A stretch of 64,000 bases of DNA, from the NCBI RefSeq assembly GCF_963662255.1, contig NC_085051.1, forward strand, positions 54,537,101 through 54,601,100, read 5' to 3'. Origin of the DNA: Cinclus cinclus (taxonomy: Eukaryota > Chordata > Aves > Passeriformes > Cinclidae). Of this stretch, positions 35,016 through 47,600 are shown one piece after another. Position 1 is the first letter of the stretch. The number at the start of each line of letters is the position of its first letter. Under the pieces are notes generated by a model, which saw only the letters and a list, made by a program, of their open reading frames with translations, had not been told where the DNA came from and searched no databases. The position numbers were made by a program, and so were the translations under genes.

Positions 35016-38000
35016 CTTTCAAGCAAATAAAAACAAATTAAAGAAATAAAAATTTAAAAAAAACCAATCTTTTGGATGATTATCAGATCTTCTGACCTGA
35101 GGTAGAGCTGATAACCTCTTTGAGGTTCACCACAAGCTAGTCTCTAACTAATTTTCAAGATAATGATGCCTAGTCCCACTGAGCCATTTTTCCCCTTCAG
35201 AATACAATACAAGCATCAGTTAAAGCCATTCCTGCTGTGTGAAAAAGTTATTATCCCATTTGCTAACTTAAATAATTTTTGCTCCTGCATGCATGTCCTT
35301 TGAATTTCTTCTGCTCAGGCTAAAATTCCCATTTTGGAATTCACTCTTCCAAGTAATAGTGCTAAGGCAAATTCTTTGGATTAAAAAGAGTGATGTGAGG
35401 CAAGGGGAAGAAAAGTTCCTGCCTGTGTCTACTTGAGGGAAGAGTAGAGCACTGTGCCTGGCTGCCAGTCTAAGGTCCAGGAGCTAGAGCAAAACCACAC
35501 AGCAAGTAAATGAAGAGAAGACCTGTGGAAACCTGATGACATTTGCTTCCTATGGCTGGTATGGAGTATGGGAATCTTAGAAGAAGTGGGGATGCCTGGA
35601 CTAATAAAATGTGTGAGCTTTCAGGATGCACTTCTAGGTGGAATATTTTATATCTGTTAACAGTTCATTAGACTATTTAGCTAGGACTTGAGGAAATGGG
35701 AAGAAGTACATGCAGCTTTAAACCTTTGCATTTCAGTGCTGGCTGGCTGAGGCTGAAAACACACCACTGTTCAAGGGGAGAGAACTGGGACGTCAGTGGG
35801 CACGTAAAAGGTATTTGAAATCAGAGGGCTGCATGGATAAGAGCTGGTCCTCTGACTACGAAAGTCAGGTACAGACCACTGCTATCAAAATCAAGTAGTG
35901 TTTGTTCTCTTAACTACAGAGAAGAAGCAACATTTGCCCAGCAGTGAAGAGCAGTTCCTGGGGCTTTGGAGACTCGAGCATTTATCAGCAAGCCTGGAAA
36001 TCATATAAACCTTATCTCTTTGTTTGTGTTTCTGAAAAACAGATAAATCCGCCCCCTGAAGACACTGCTATCTTTATTAGGCAGATGAAGTTGACTTGGT
36101 GCCTGCTCTTCTTCAGGCACTTGCATTCCTGGTCCATGGAATTTTGCTGGGATTTGGGTGGTTACCATGGCCTGGGACTCTCTCCCTTGCCCAGCTGCCA
36201 TCCCTTACTGATGGGTCCTCTATCAATTATCTTGGCCTATTTATTACTTACATGCCATAGCACCCTTCGCATATTTTGACTTGTTTCAGTCACTCTGGAC
36301 TACACATTTGCTCATCCCCTTCTTTGACAGAAAACTGCAGACTTATTCTCCACTATAAGTCAGAGGTTACTTTGAGATATTTGGCTACCTATAGTCCTCT
36401 TTCAGGAAGTAAACATGTTGATAGGAAGTATTTAGTACATGAAAGGTCATCTCCTAGCCTGAGGTTTTGTTTTCCAATATGAAATAAAGAATTCCAGACT
36501 TGACTCTGAAATCCAGAGTGAAATGAGCAAACGCGTGGATTTAGCAGATTTTCCTTGGAGCAGGTATAACCCTCCCACACTGGGGCTGGGCACAGCTGCG
36601 GGTCATCCCAAGGACCCTCCTTGCCACAGGGACCTTGCCTTGATCCCTGCAGCATGTGGAGAGATGGCAAACTACTTTTGGTCACGTTTAATCTTTGCTC
36701 CACCGGGAGCTGAATCCCCTACATGGCTCAGCACTGGTCCAGCACTTGGCCGTGGAGGGAAAAGCCTGCTGGGCAGACTGGAAGTTACACCTCAGGGAAG
36801 CAGAGAAGGCAGCAGCTGTTAGCTGGTGTTGTCAGGAAAAGAGTTTGTGGGTGCACTGGGGGTCAGGGACGTGGCAAACAGCCTGAGAGCAAGTGCTTGT
36901 CCTTGCTGGGTCTGGCTGTGCTGGTGCAGAGGGCCAGGTCCCCTCCTCACAAGGTTAATGCTGAGGCTTTTCTCAGCCTTACTGGTTCAGATTGTACCTG
37001 CAAGACAGAGTGAGATGTTTCTAACACAGTGAGATGTTTCTTCAGAGGAGGAAACCCTGGGGTTTTTCAGAGCATATTTTGGCCGTTTCCAAATGCAAGC
37101 AACATTATGGAATGCAAAAATAGCTAGATATAAAAAAATAGATTAACTCTTATTTACTCAAATATTTACTCAGATTATAAGGTTTCACACCTTTCAAATA
37201 CGCTGCCTTATATTCAGGTTATTCTGAATGTGAGGAATCCTGGAAAAAAATATTACTCTAATCCCTCAGTGTTTTACACTTACATAGGATGAACTTACTT
37301 CTTTGCCCAAGTAGAAAACTTGAGGAATAAGAACAACCCAAAGCTCTGAGTGTTTTTTGAGGTTCAAACCTTCAAATACACATTCCTGTGGCTTCATATA
37401 AGACATGACATCTCAGCAAGGTCCTGATGCTCCCTCCACTCACAGTGACAACATTAAGTGAAGTGCCTGTGAAGCTCATGGTGTGCCTTCCTGGAGAAAG
37501 GTGTGTCCGAGCACAGGGCACTGAACCCCCTGAAGTCAACAGGAGGTTAACTCAGATTGCAGCTATTCCCAATAACCATGCATTGCAGACTGCTGGATTG
37601 TGTTTCAGTGATGAGCTTCGAGTACAGCCAAAAGCGAATAGAGGCACGTTGACCTCATAGTTTTGTGAATACAGACCGAGCATGCAAGACAATTAAAAGC
37701 AGGGAATACGTGCCATCTCCAAACCCCTGGCAAGCCAGAAGTTACCGCTGCCCCGTCCGACTGAAAAGACATTAACACCCGCTGCAGAGCAGGTTGGAAG
37801 GCAGCCATCCCCGATGGATTGCTTATGAGCACTGACTAGAGTCAAACTGACTTCAGTCGGAGATTTACACAAGCCTCATAATCTAATAGTAGAGTTTACT
37901 TTACGAGAGTGCCACACCAAAGATAGTAAAATGCAGTTTTAGCTAACAAATCTACATGCTTGCACAGAAAAGCTACAGCCATCATGGAGCATGTCAGCAC

Positions 38001-39580
38001 CACAGAGCGCCTGGCGCAGATTTATAGTTTTCAGTTTATTGCAGAAGAGTTATTGTTAACTCCATTGTTGTAGACTTTCTGCAATTAAAAGTTACAGTCA
38101 CACTTATCATGTTTAAACATAGCTCATTGAACCCAATACATCCTGAGACATTACAGGTTTTTCCGTGCTGTTAAACATCTGAAACTTTTTTTATGCTAGA
38201 TTCTTGACCTGTGTCAAATAGGAAGGATTTTGGAAGTAAATTGCCTGTTGTAAGCTGCTTTACTTCTGATTTGCTTAGGTCTTCCAAATTTCTTGTAATT
38301 TTTCATTATTATAGTAAAAGAAGGAGTGAGGCAATATGTAGACCTTTTCCCTCTTGCACGCAACAGGTGATCATAAACTAAGTACTGTGTCTCTTACAAG
38401 TCATCTTCCAACCTTCTGTGTTTTTTGTGTCACAAATTATAAAGAATAATGGCTATTTTTGTTTTAGCAATGACTTTTGATGTTTTCTCTCACATGAGTA
38501 ATGCTTTCTCTCTTTTCTATTGAAGCTTTGGGAGAACAGATTTTCATTTTCTCTACAGGTGGTTACAGTTATAGATTCTACTTCTGACCATCCATATTCA
38601 CATGTTCAGAAAGATATCAGGGTACATGGATGAACCTAGACAGGTGGACACAATAATTTTACCCTGTGTACTTCCCAGCACTTCATGAACTAGCTTCATC
38701 AGCCTTGCAGTGAGCACTTCCAGGATCCAACTTCTACTGACAAGGTTATGGATCTGTTTTTAAATGGTTCAAGATTAATCTTAGTCTCAAATTCCATGAA
38801 CATTCAGAGATCCTAATGCCAAGTCAGTATATATATATATGTGTGTGTATTGCAAATAGTATCTATTGAGATATAATATCCACACAAGCTGTATTCCTCT
38901 TACAGGAGCAGAGATACTATAAAATCCAAACATATCTAGGGGAAGAACAAATAACAGAAAACTCATATTCACCAGAAATCAAACTCACTGTAAGAAAATT
39001 GCTCTTTGCACCCTGCAGTTCATTGCAATAATTAGGATTGATCTTAGCACTACAAAAGAGTTTCACTATCTTTGAAATCGTCCCAATGGGTTAAGTATAC
39101 AGACAGAGGAAGTAAGAAAAACAACAGGCATGATCTGGAATAGAGATTACTGAATGGAGGGGTGTGTATGCACTAAGAACCAACATCCCTCTGAAAGCTT
39201 TGGGAGACACAGAGGCTTGAAGCTCCCTGCGTAAAAACGTGGATCAGAAACTTTATCAGGGCAAACACATTCCTTCATCCTGATCTCCCTTCTTCCCGTA
39301 CACAAGAAAGAGGCACACAAGAAAGAGGCAAAGCTTTACACCAGGTGAGATGCGCCTTGGTCGAAGCTCTGGGCAATACTTTTCCCCAGCAGTGTCATTT
39401 AACACACAACATCTTCAGGTTTCGCTTATCAAGTACAGCAGCTGGGAACATTATGTCTTTACAATTGTAAAGTCCGGCTTCTGTATCAAAGGACGCAAAA
39501 CGCTCACGCCCACATCTCTCTGCATTTTTAAAAGCCCATCATCTACTACCAACTTTTGCAATCTGCATCAGAGATTTCAT
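35016..39580. other. Intron 1 segment with no gene recognised
   Basis: AT-rich intron with a (TA)n(TG)n microsatellite at about 38828-38848. A 16-bp direct duplication, acacaagaaagaggca, lies at about 39300-39332. Nothing coding was supported. Confidence 0.7.
38828..38848. repeat. (TA)n(TG)n microsatellite
   Basis: An alternating purine-pyrimidine tract, tatatatatat followed by gtgtgtgt. Confidence 0.85.
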
Positions 39581-39604
39581 AGAAAGAAAGAAAGAGAGAG
39601 AGGC
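39581..39604. repeat. (GAAA)n(GA)n simple repeat
   Basis: Reads agaaagaaagaaagagagag on the plus strand. On the minus strand it is a CT-rich tract about 30 bp downstream of the GTAAGT donor at 39631. Confidence 0.85.
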
Positions 39605-39631
39605 GTTTGGGTTTTAAGAAAAAAAACTTAC

Positions 39632-40330
39632 CAAAAATAACTGAAGTTCTCTAAAGTTGCCCTGAAGTTGAAATAGCCCAGAACACCAGTGCAGAGCCTG
39701 CCTTAAACTCTCTCTCTTTCTCACTCCCCCTCTCTCTCCAGCAATTGGAAGGAGGGCTGTGCAGAAATTCAGCAAACAATTTTCCTTCTATGTCGGCCGG
39801 GGCGTTCCTGCCGGGCAGAAAGGGGATGGCTGAGCCTGGGTGAGGCTCGCTGCTCTCCCCAAGGCAAAGAGCGCAGCGGCAGATTACACAGCCCCTGAAA
39901 TCCAATCCCTCTCTCTGCTCAGGCAACAGCTGTACGGCTTCAGCCGAGGCGGGAGCAGGGGATACACCCTGGGCTTGCTGCTGGTCAGGCTTTCCATGCT
40001 GGGGGAGGCTGAGGAATGGGGGCACAGGGGTTTCCGTGAGCTCCGTGTCTTCTCCCAGCTCGCTGCCCGCACGGGCGGAGATGCGGGGCAATTTCCGCGG
40101 CGCTGAAACTATATGGGATGTGGGCGCCCGCGCAAAACAAACAGCTCTTTTCCTGAAATTCATTCCCAGCCTTGCTTCAGGACGTAACTGGGTAATTAAC
40201 GTTGTACGTATCAGTAAATTCTCGTGCGCGCACACAGGATGCAGCCTGTCACAACAGCGCGGTTCAAACGGGCTTCAAGGCTGTCCCAGCGTCCTCTCCA
40301 AGTCCGTCCTTCCCTGTCGCTTGTAGCCAG
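39632..40330 (-). promoter_or_regulatory. CpG-rich segment with splice donor: candidate internal promoter and first exon
   Basis: From about 39790 to 40325 CpG sites are dense (tcggccggggcg, gcgcagcgg, tttccgcggcgctgaaac, gggcgcccgcgc, tctcgtgcgcgc), roughly 40 in 540 bp. The flanking intron is CpG-depleted. On the minus strand the segment runs into TTATTTTTG followed by a perfect GTAAGT donor at 39631-39626. This arrangement fits a promoter with an alternative untranslated first exon inside AHNAK2 intron 1, which could splice to the downstream coding exons. The opposite reading is also possible, because a strong plus-strand acceptor-like tract ends at 39741. The minus-strand ORF of 194 codons here (39651-40235) has no recognised domain and is more likely chance in GC-rich DNA. 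Confidence 0.5.
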
Positions 40331-41560
40331 CTGCTTGATTCTTTCCGAAAGCCCCCTGAACGCTGAGCTGACACCAAGTGAAGCACTGTGGTGGCTCGCA
40401 AGGTGGAGGTGCCTGTGCTTACCCTGTTTCCTGATATTCTGCTTAACGCCAGCACAAACTGATGGATGAAAATTCCCAGCCCCTCCTCTCACCTGTTTCT
40501 ATTTCACCCCATGTAAAGGAAAGTCATTGCTAATACAGCTGATTCCTCTCTCTCCCAGGAATTCCACTGATCCTTTGACTCCTCCTCCCTGCAGCTTTAA
40601 AAAGTCACAGAACAGATTTCATCCTGGGTTTCCCTGTTTCACAGAAATATCTGGCTGCTGGTTTGCATTCTGTCAAATAAGGGTGAGGTAAGAGAGGGTG
40701 CAAAATACGAACAACACATAAGCAGCCCTGGGAGTGTCCTGCAATTGCTCCGGCTGCTTTGCCAACACCCCAGAAGAGGTAAAAAACACTCCAGCCCAAG
40801 GAGAAGGAAAACCCCTGTGTTTACAGAGCAGCTTCGTTTCATGTTGAGGCAGATGCTGTGCTGGGGATTTTTTATGCTCTTGGCTCTGAATAGGTTTTAA
40901 TACCTGAAACTCTTCAGATGTTGGGTTCCTGACCCAAATTTGGAATGGGTGCACATGTTTTCCACAGAGGGTATTTGAAAATCTGAGCGGGAAGACTGAG
41001 CATGTATCACTGATTCCATCCTATGTGGAATGGAATCCACATAGGATTCATTCATATATGGGTACTTAACAGGCATTTCATGAAAACTGGGTCACAGAAC
41101 TACAGTATGCATATTAAAGGCAATTCTTTAACTTGTGCAATTAATGTATATCATTACATCTAATTATGTATTATATAAAAATTACACATCACATATATAA
41201 TTTAATTTAGACATACTGTATATAATTTCATCTAATTAATATACAGTTTTTCAGAACGTGAACATTTCAGCAACTGTCTATTTATTACAGGAGTCACTGT
41301 ATAGCTATACAAAATAAGTAATATATAATCACATATAATGTGTGATTATATACTATAACTATAATAATATATAGCTAATATAGATATGCTGTGAAGCAGT
41401 ATGCAACCTGTCTTCTTGTGAGTGTGGCAGCCACATCAAGGGATAAAAGCAGAGGTTGGCTGTAGCCACTGCAGGGTGGTAAGGCTGTGAAGGAGGAAGA
41501 TGAGGCAATGAGACAGTGTCAGCACAGGGGGAGTGAGAAGATGGCACCTGGAAGTGCTGA
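40331..41560. other. Intron 1 segment with hairpin and AT-rich tract
   Basis: No gene was recognised. A perfect 12-bp inverted repeat lies at 41018-41047, and a very AT-rich TATA-type stretch at about 41130-41385. Confidence 0.75.
41018..41047. repeat. Perfect inverted repeat, 12-bp arms and 6-bp loop
   Basis: The left arm atcctatgtgga (41018-41029) and the right arm tccacataggat (41036-41047) are exact reverse complements around the loop atggaa. It could extrude as a short hairpin in DNA or RNA. Confidence 0.95.
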
Positions 41561-41690
41561 AGGCCAGGCTAGGTGGGGTTTTGAGTAACCCAATCTAGTG
41601 ATAGGTGTCCCTCCCCTTTCATGGCAGGGGCATGGAACTGGATGGCCCTTAGGGTCCCTTACAACCCAACCATTCCATGATTCTGTGTTT
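41561..41690 (+). mobile_element. CR1 LINE 3'-end fragment, about 130 bp
   Basis: The plus strand reads ggctaggtggggttttgagt, then ctagtgataggtgtccctcc, catggcaggggcatggaact, ggatggcccttagggtccct and ccattccatgattctgtg. This is the 3' end of a CR1 LINE in plus orientation, finishing with the ATTCTGTG terminus. It is 5'-truncated and somewhat diverged. Confidence 0.9.
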
Positions 41691-44600
41691 CAAGCAAGAT
41701 GTCCTGTAGCTGCCTCAAGGATGGAGGTGGCCAGAAGCAATAAAGGCCTCCTGAGGTTCAGTTGACAGCAGCAGAGTAAACAGAGATTGCTGAACAAGAA
41801 TGGGAACAAGACCTTGCTAAGAGCTGGCTCAGGCTTGTTCTGCTGCCATCCACATTTCTGTGTGCTGTCTTTAGGGCTAAACCAAGGTTCAGCTTTTCTG
41901 AGCCATTTTGCATCTCCTGACAAACAACATATATTTTTAGAAACAGACATGCAAAACAAGGGCAGCCTACATCATGGACTGCTGCGGGGACAGTTCATTT
42001 GGATGCAGAAATGTGGCTCCTGCCTCCAGAGCGAGTGGTGTCAGCAGCAGCACTCCAGCAGGGCACAGGCTGTGGGGTGGCAGCAGCTGCAGTGTGTTCC
42101 ATCCCCAGTCAGTGCTGCATCCCAGCTGTCTTTGCTGGATATATGGATGGGCGTTGTTTTGATCTTTTTAGAGTTTTTAAAGCCCACATGAGACAAACTC
42201 CTGGCTAAGTTGAGAGAAGCCAACTGTTTTTCCATAAACCTGGAAGAAATGACTCTGTTCGTTTTCATGGTATTGGGAAATCTATGTTCACTGTCAGTGG
42301 CTTTTTTCCAGTTTCATCTCGGAACTGAAGGTGTAAGCTCGGGTGTCTGAGCGCTGCCCTGCAGCTGTGACTCCAGTGAAGACAACTGCTGTGTCAGAGA
42401 TTTATCCCCACACAATTTCAAGCCTAAGATCTCCCCTCTTTTCAGCCAGTATGGTACTGTTCTGGGACTGTCAGATTATTTCAACATTATTTGACTGGCA
42501 GGAATTCATAACGCTCACTTGGTTTATTTTAAAATATTTATCAAATCCACTGTTTGTCTACTGAGCTATTGAAAAAATACTGTGAGACTGATAATTTCCC
42601 AATTCACCAAGTGATTCCAGCACAAGTAATTCAGTGAGAACACTCCAAACAGCCCTTGTGTTTACTCTTCTTGACAGACATCTAAATATTAAAAGATAAA
42701 GCTCTTTGAGTTACGCCACAGCAATATTAGAAAATATTCCTTTCTGCTCAGCTGCCTTACCAGGGAGCACCACTGTATCTCAGATTTCTCTGTCCCATAC
42801 CTAACCCTGTTTCCCAACTTCCTGTGTTACAACGTTGTTTACTCTGTTCACAGGTGAGGCTGCAAACACACAATTGAATGACACAAGCTTTCTTTTATTA
42901 GTGCTATTCACACCCTGACCTGTGCATGGACTCTAGTTAGACTTACACATAAGGGTGTGCTGCTTTAATAGTAATTGAGAAATGAAATGAAATGAAAAAC
43001 AACGGGAATGTCCCTGTGTTTTCTTTGACCCAAAGAGAGAGAGACACGTTCCATGAGATTATAGTAAAGCATGCTCTGGAACACAAATTCCTGTAGTTTA
43101 GTGTGGAGGAAGCAAGGGTGATTGTTTCTATTATTTTTCCTTTTCAGCAGTTAGGAATCTTCAGATATTTGGGGGGGAAAATATGAACCCACGAATTTCC
43201 ACAAGTAGATAAGACTGGGTTGCAGGGACCAACTAAATATAGCAAACTTGTCTGCACAATTCAGAAAGAAGTTAAAAATTTTAGGACCTCCAGATGAAAA
43301 AGAAATAGGCTGCTAAGAGAATGAACCATAGGAAAAAGAAAGAAGAAGGGAGAGACAAGATCAATGTGAACTCAAGAGTGCAGAAGATGGAACTGAACAT
43401 CAGACAGGAAATGAGAGGAATGAATGGGTAGAAGGATCTGGCCACCAATTCTCAGTTCTAGCCCAGAGGAAGATAAATGTAACATTAATCACCAATTTAC
43501 AGACATCTCCCATGACTGCATTTTGTTATGACACAGGAATGTATATATTTATTTATTTCACACTCTGTTAGTTTGTACTAAAAAGGTATTTAAGCCAGCC
43601 ACACAAACTTGCTCCGAATTTCTGCTCTTTTGCAATAAATAAGGCATTAATTTGATTGATTTGCTTCAACCTTTTTTGCATAAAACTCTTCCATTTGCAG
43701 GTACACATGCAACCCCACAAACAGAGAGAGAGCCCGGTATGGAAATGAAGTTCCACCACTGCTTCTTTTAAGATACCTCAGGGCTGAACTCAAAGACCTC
43801 TTTCTGAAGTTAGTCAGTTCAGATGATTCCCCCCTCAAAAAAGTCAATGGGTGTCATTCATTTATCCTGTAACTTAACTGCAGTCTGTCCTCCAAAGAGA
43901 TTGGTCATTTCATTTGAGAATTTACGAAAAAGAGGCTCCAGTGTCTACCTGCCTGTGGCAAGTTCTACCAGCACTACCTGCTTCCTGCACTAATGCCAAG
44001 ATGCAACTGATAATATTTTGTATAGAACGAGGTTTCTCCTTTGTGAAGATAAACAAGTGTCATCTCCGGGTATCCAGGGCTGGAGTAGTAAAATCCAAAC
44101 TCACGTCAAAATAACCCAAACAAACCCAGGGAGGAGTTGTATACTTTCAGAAATTCAAATATTATCTTCCAGCATCCTAAATACTTTTTTTTTTTTACTT
44201 TAGTGGTTAGTATTGCTGATGATGGAAAAAAAGAAAAAGAAAAAAAAAAGGAGCCTAAAAATGCAGATCTACTACCAGCATAAACAAAAATCCCCAACAA
44301 CAACAGAGAAAGAATTATTTAGAAATTAAATAAAATGAGACATTTCCAAGAGCAATCCTTTCACTAACAGGAGGAGAAGGAAAAGGAAACTAATTCACCC
44401 TGCACAGTTTCTTTTATTTTGTCCTTGGGCATGTGCTCCATCTCCCTTTGTTCCCCCAACTGCATTTCCACTGGCCTGACAGTGCTGGCATTGACCTTGT
44501 GCAGCCAAAATAGCTTGGCCAGAACGAAAGAGAAAAACAGGAGCCAGCCAGAGCAAGGGGCAAAGCAGCCATGGCCAGGGACCTGGGGGAAAACTGCGAT

Positions 44601-47600
44601 AATTAGCAAGGTTCGTACAAAACCCACGGTACTCATGGGGCTGCTGCCTTCCTGTCCTGCCAGCTGCATCTCAGAACATTCAGAGCAGAGGGGAACAAAG
44701 CCACAGAACTCTTCACACCCCCTGGCCTGAGGAGTCACCATCCTCATCAGCAGCAGCATCCTCCTCCGCTGTCGCTGCTGGACGTCCCTCTCCAGACTGT
44801 GCTGGGGAGGGCTGTAATTAAAAACTGGTATTTACTCCATATTCCCCACAACCATCTCGTTCCCTGCTCTCTGCTGTTTTCAGTTCCCTGCTCAACTGGA
44901 ATTCAGAGCTGGCTGACCGTGGACCTTTATTATTTTACTATTTCAAAACCTGTGACACTGTATGAAAAGCAGAGCTGGGCTCCTCCCTGAAAAGTGAATA
45001 TTAGTGACAAATAGCCGACGAGAGGAAAACAAAAGCAGCTCTTCAAGCTGGAAAGATAGGTGTTAATTACCTGTGAATAACCTGTTTGTACTAGATGGTA
45101 ATGCTCAAGCACCTGGGAAAAAAAAATATTTGAAACAAACAGTTTCTCTTTCTGCAATGTCATTATGCTGCCTTAAGCACTTTTCTTTCCTCAGTTTTGG
45201 TACTTCTGGATATCACAAAGTCAGTAAATTTTCTCGTTTCGAAATCCAAGGAAATAAACGCCCTAAGGACTGTCAAAGTATGAATACAACATCCACAACT
45301 CTCCATTTTCAATCGCTTACTGAGTTAGATGTTTCTGAAGTACTTTTAAGCATCTGTGTGACATTTGTTATATTTGATCAAGACACTTTTTTCCTACCAA
45401 ATTGAAAATTGAAGGATATTGCCACCGGTGTGGTATCATACAAATTATATAAAAATATCTCTTATAAAAAGCAGACATCAATACAAGCCAAGCATAGTTA
45501 TTAAATGCAGTAGCTCAGACGCCATTGAAAAAAAGCAGATGTTTTTATGTGCTATAGCAAAACACATTTCAGATGCTTCACTAAAGGCTGGGGTTTTTTT
45601 TCCCTTTTCCTTTTTACTAGTTCCTGTATGGAATTGCATAAACTCTTGCCTTTTGTGGGTGCTCGTGTGGCTTATGACATTCCAGCTGTGGAAATGCTTC
45701 AGCGAACCCTTGTTGTTTTTCTCTCCAAAGCCTTAGAACAGTTCTTAAACAAAGATCTTAAAATAAAAGAGTCCTGGCAGACGATCTCACTATGTGCCCT
45801 GGGGTTTCCGTGGCATTTCGTGGTGGTTACCAGTGATTAGTACCTTTGTTGAAGGAGTAACTGGGAGCTGCACTGAAATAATTCCTTTCTTCTGGCTTCC
45901 AGGTCCGGATGAAACCTGCTCTGTGTGATGGAAAGGGTGTAAATGCTCACCTGGGGCCCTGGCTGTGCCCACACAGCCCCAGTCAGGAAAGGGCTGTTTG
46001 CTGGAAATGGCTCTGGGAAAGGGCTGGGAGATGTTTCTTAAAGTTATTTCTTTTTTGACAGTGTTTTAACCTAAACCCTCACTCGCATCTGAAATAGCAC
46101 CTGTTACTGAATTATTTGCACCTGTTTCTGTGTCCTGCTTGGTGAGCAGGAGCTGGCAGATGCTGCCTTTGACAACCAGCAAGAAGTCCAGGTGAATGGG
46201 AAAAACAGCAGAAACTCCCTCAAACTGGGAACAAGCAAGCACCAGCTCCTGTCTTGATAATAAAATAAATAAACTGTTTTCCTCCAGATAATGAATGCTC
46301 TCCCTGTTTTGCCCCTCCGTGTCGGGGCGCAGAGGGAGTCTGGGGATTCAGGGAGGGTATTTCACACACACAGGGGTTGCTGTGTGTCTGTGGCTGGCAC
46401 ACACCACCATGGAAAAACAGGGTCAGTGCTGCTGCTGTGCCTGGGACTCGGTGTGCATCTTCTGGGCGTGGGCTGGGACAGAGAAAGGACTCAGCAGATG
46501 ACAATGGGGCTCAGTGTTTGCTGTAGGATGTCAGCAACACAGCAGGGTTTATTTCTTAATGAAGTGAGTCACTCGATTGGTATCAAGTATCTGTTAAGTT
46601 GAGTGATGGGGTGGATCCAAATGTTAGAGGATCTCGTTTTAAATATACCATTCACCACTCTGGACTGGCTTGAGCTGTGTAAACAACATCAGTGAGAGAT
46701 GGAAATATGTTAAGTTAATTCCATCTGGGCTTTCTAAGTCTCCTGCTTCCTCACAGAGATGAGAGTGATTTTCCAGCAACACAAAATTCACCTCAAAGCT
46801 CTACATCCCATAACAAAAAAAAAAAAGCCTTACCTTGGAAAGGGGAAAGCCAGAAGTACAGGGCAAGTAAAATCAGATAATCAACACAGCTATCTCATTT
46901 CTGCACTTCAGCTTACTCAGCTGAACTGACTTGCCAGTGCCCTAGAAAGGAAAACTCTGGGAAACAGCAGCCAAGAGGTAGGAAGAAGAGGAGTGCTCCC
47001 TCCATAATGCATTTGTGATGCCATTGGCTTTGTCCTGTGTGGTTCCTATAGCTGGAATTAAATCTTTGGGCTTTAAGGGTCTCGGCACTTTTATATTTTG
47101 ATTTCAGGCCTTTTCATCCCCTTACTGTCACTGAAGTCAGCTATAGTATTGCCTGTGACTTTTAATGGCAGCAATGTTGAACCCTTTAATGCTTCATTCC
47201 TGACTTTCTCCCTCTGAAGAACAGAAGACACAACAGCAACCAACCTCAGACAGGGATGAGAAATACATAATCTCATCTTTTCCACAGGTCAGTGCCAGAG
47301 AAAGGTAAAATATTACTGAAACTGCTGGACTCCTCAGTACACATCCAGAAACTGAATTTAAACATTGATTGATGCTCCTGGCAGAGAAAATCAGCTTGAT
47401 AAATATGGATAAGGTTCCCTTGGGTTCTGTTGAAGCACTCAGCTGTGAGGCAGCATTTCTGTGTGGAGGAAGGGGCCCTGAAAGAGACTTTCCCCACCAC
47501 TGCACTGGTGCCTTTGAGTTCAGCTGCCAGCCGCTTGGTTGGATGAAAAAACCCAGTGTGTGATAATTAATTCCTCCTAATTTTCAATGATGCTAATGAT

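Noticed and set aside
39651..40235. 194-codon minus ORF in the CpG-rich segment
   Set aside because: No recognisable domain. Long ORFs are expected by chance in GC-rich DNA, and the region is better read as a promoter or untranslated exon.
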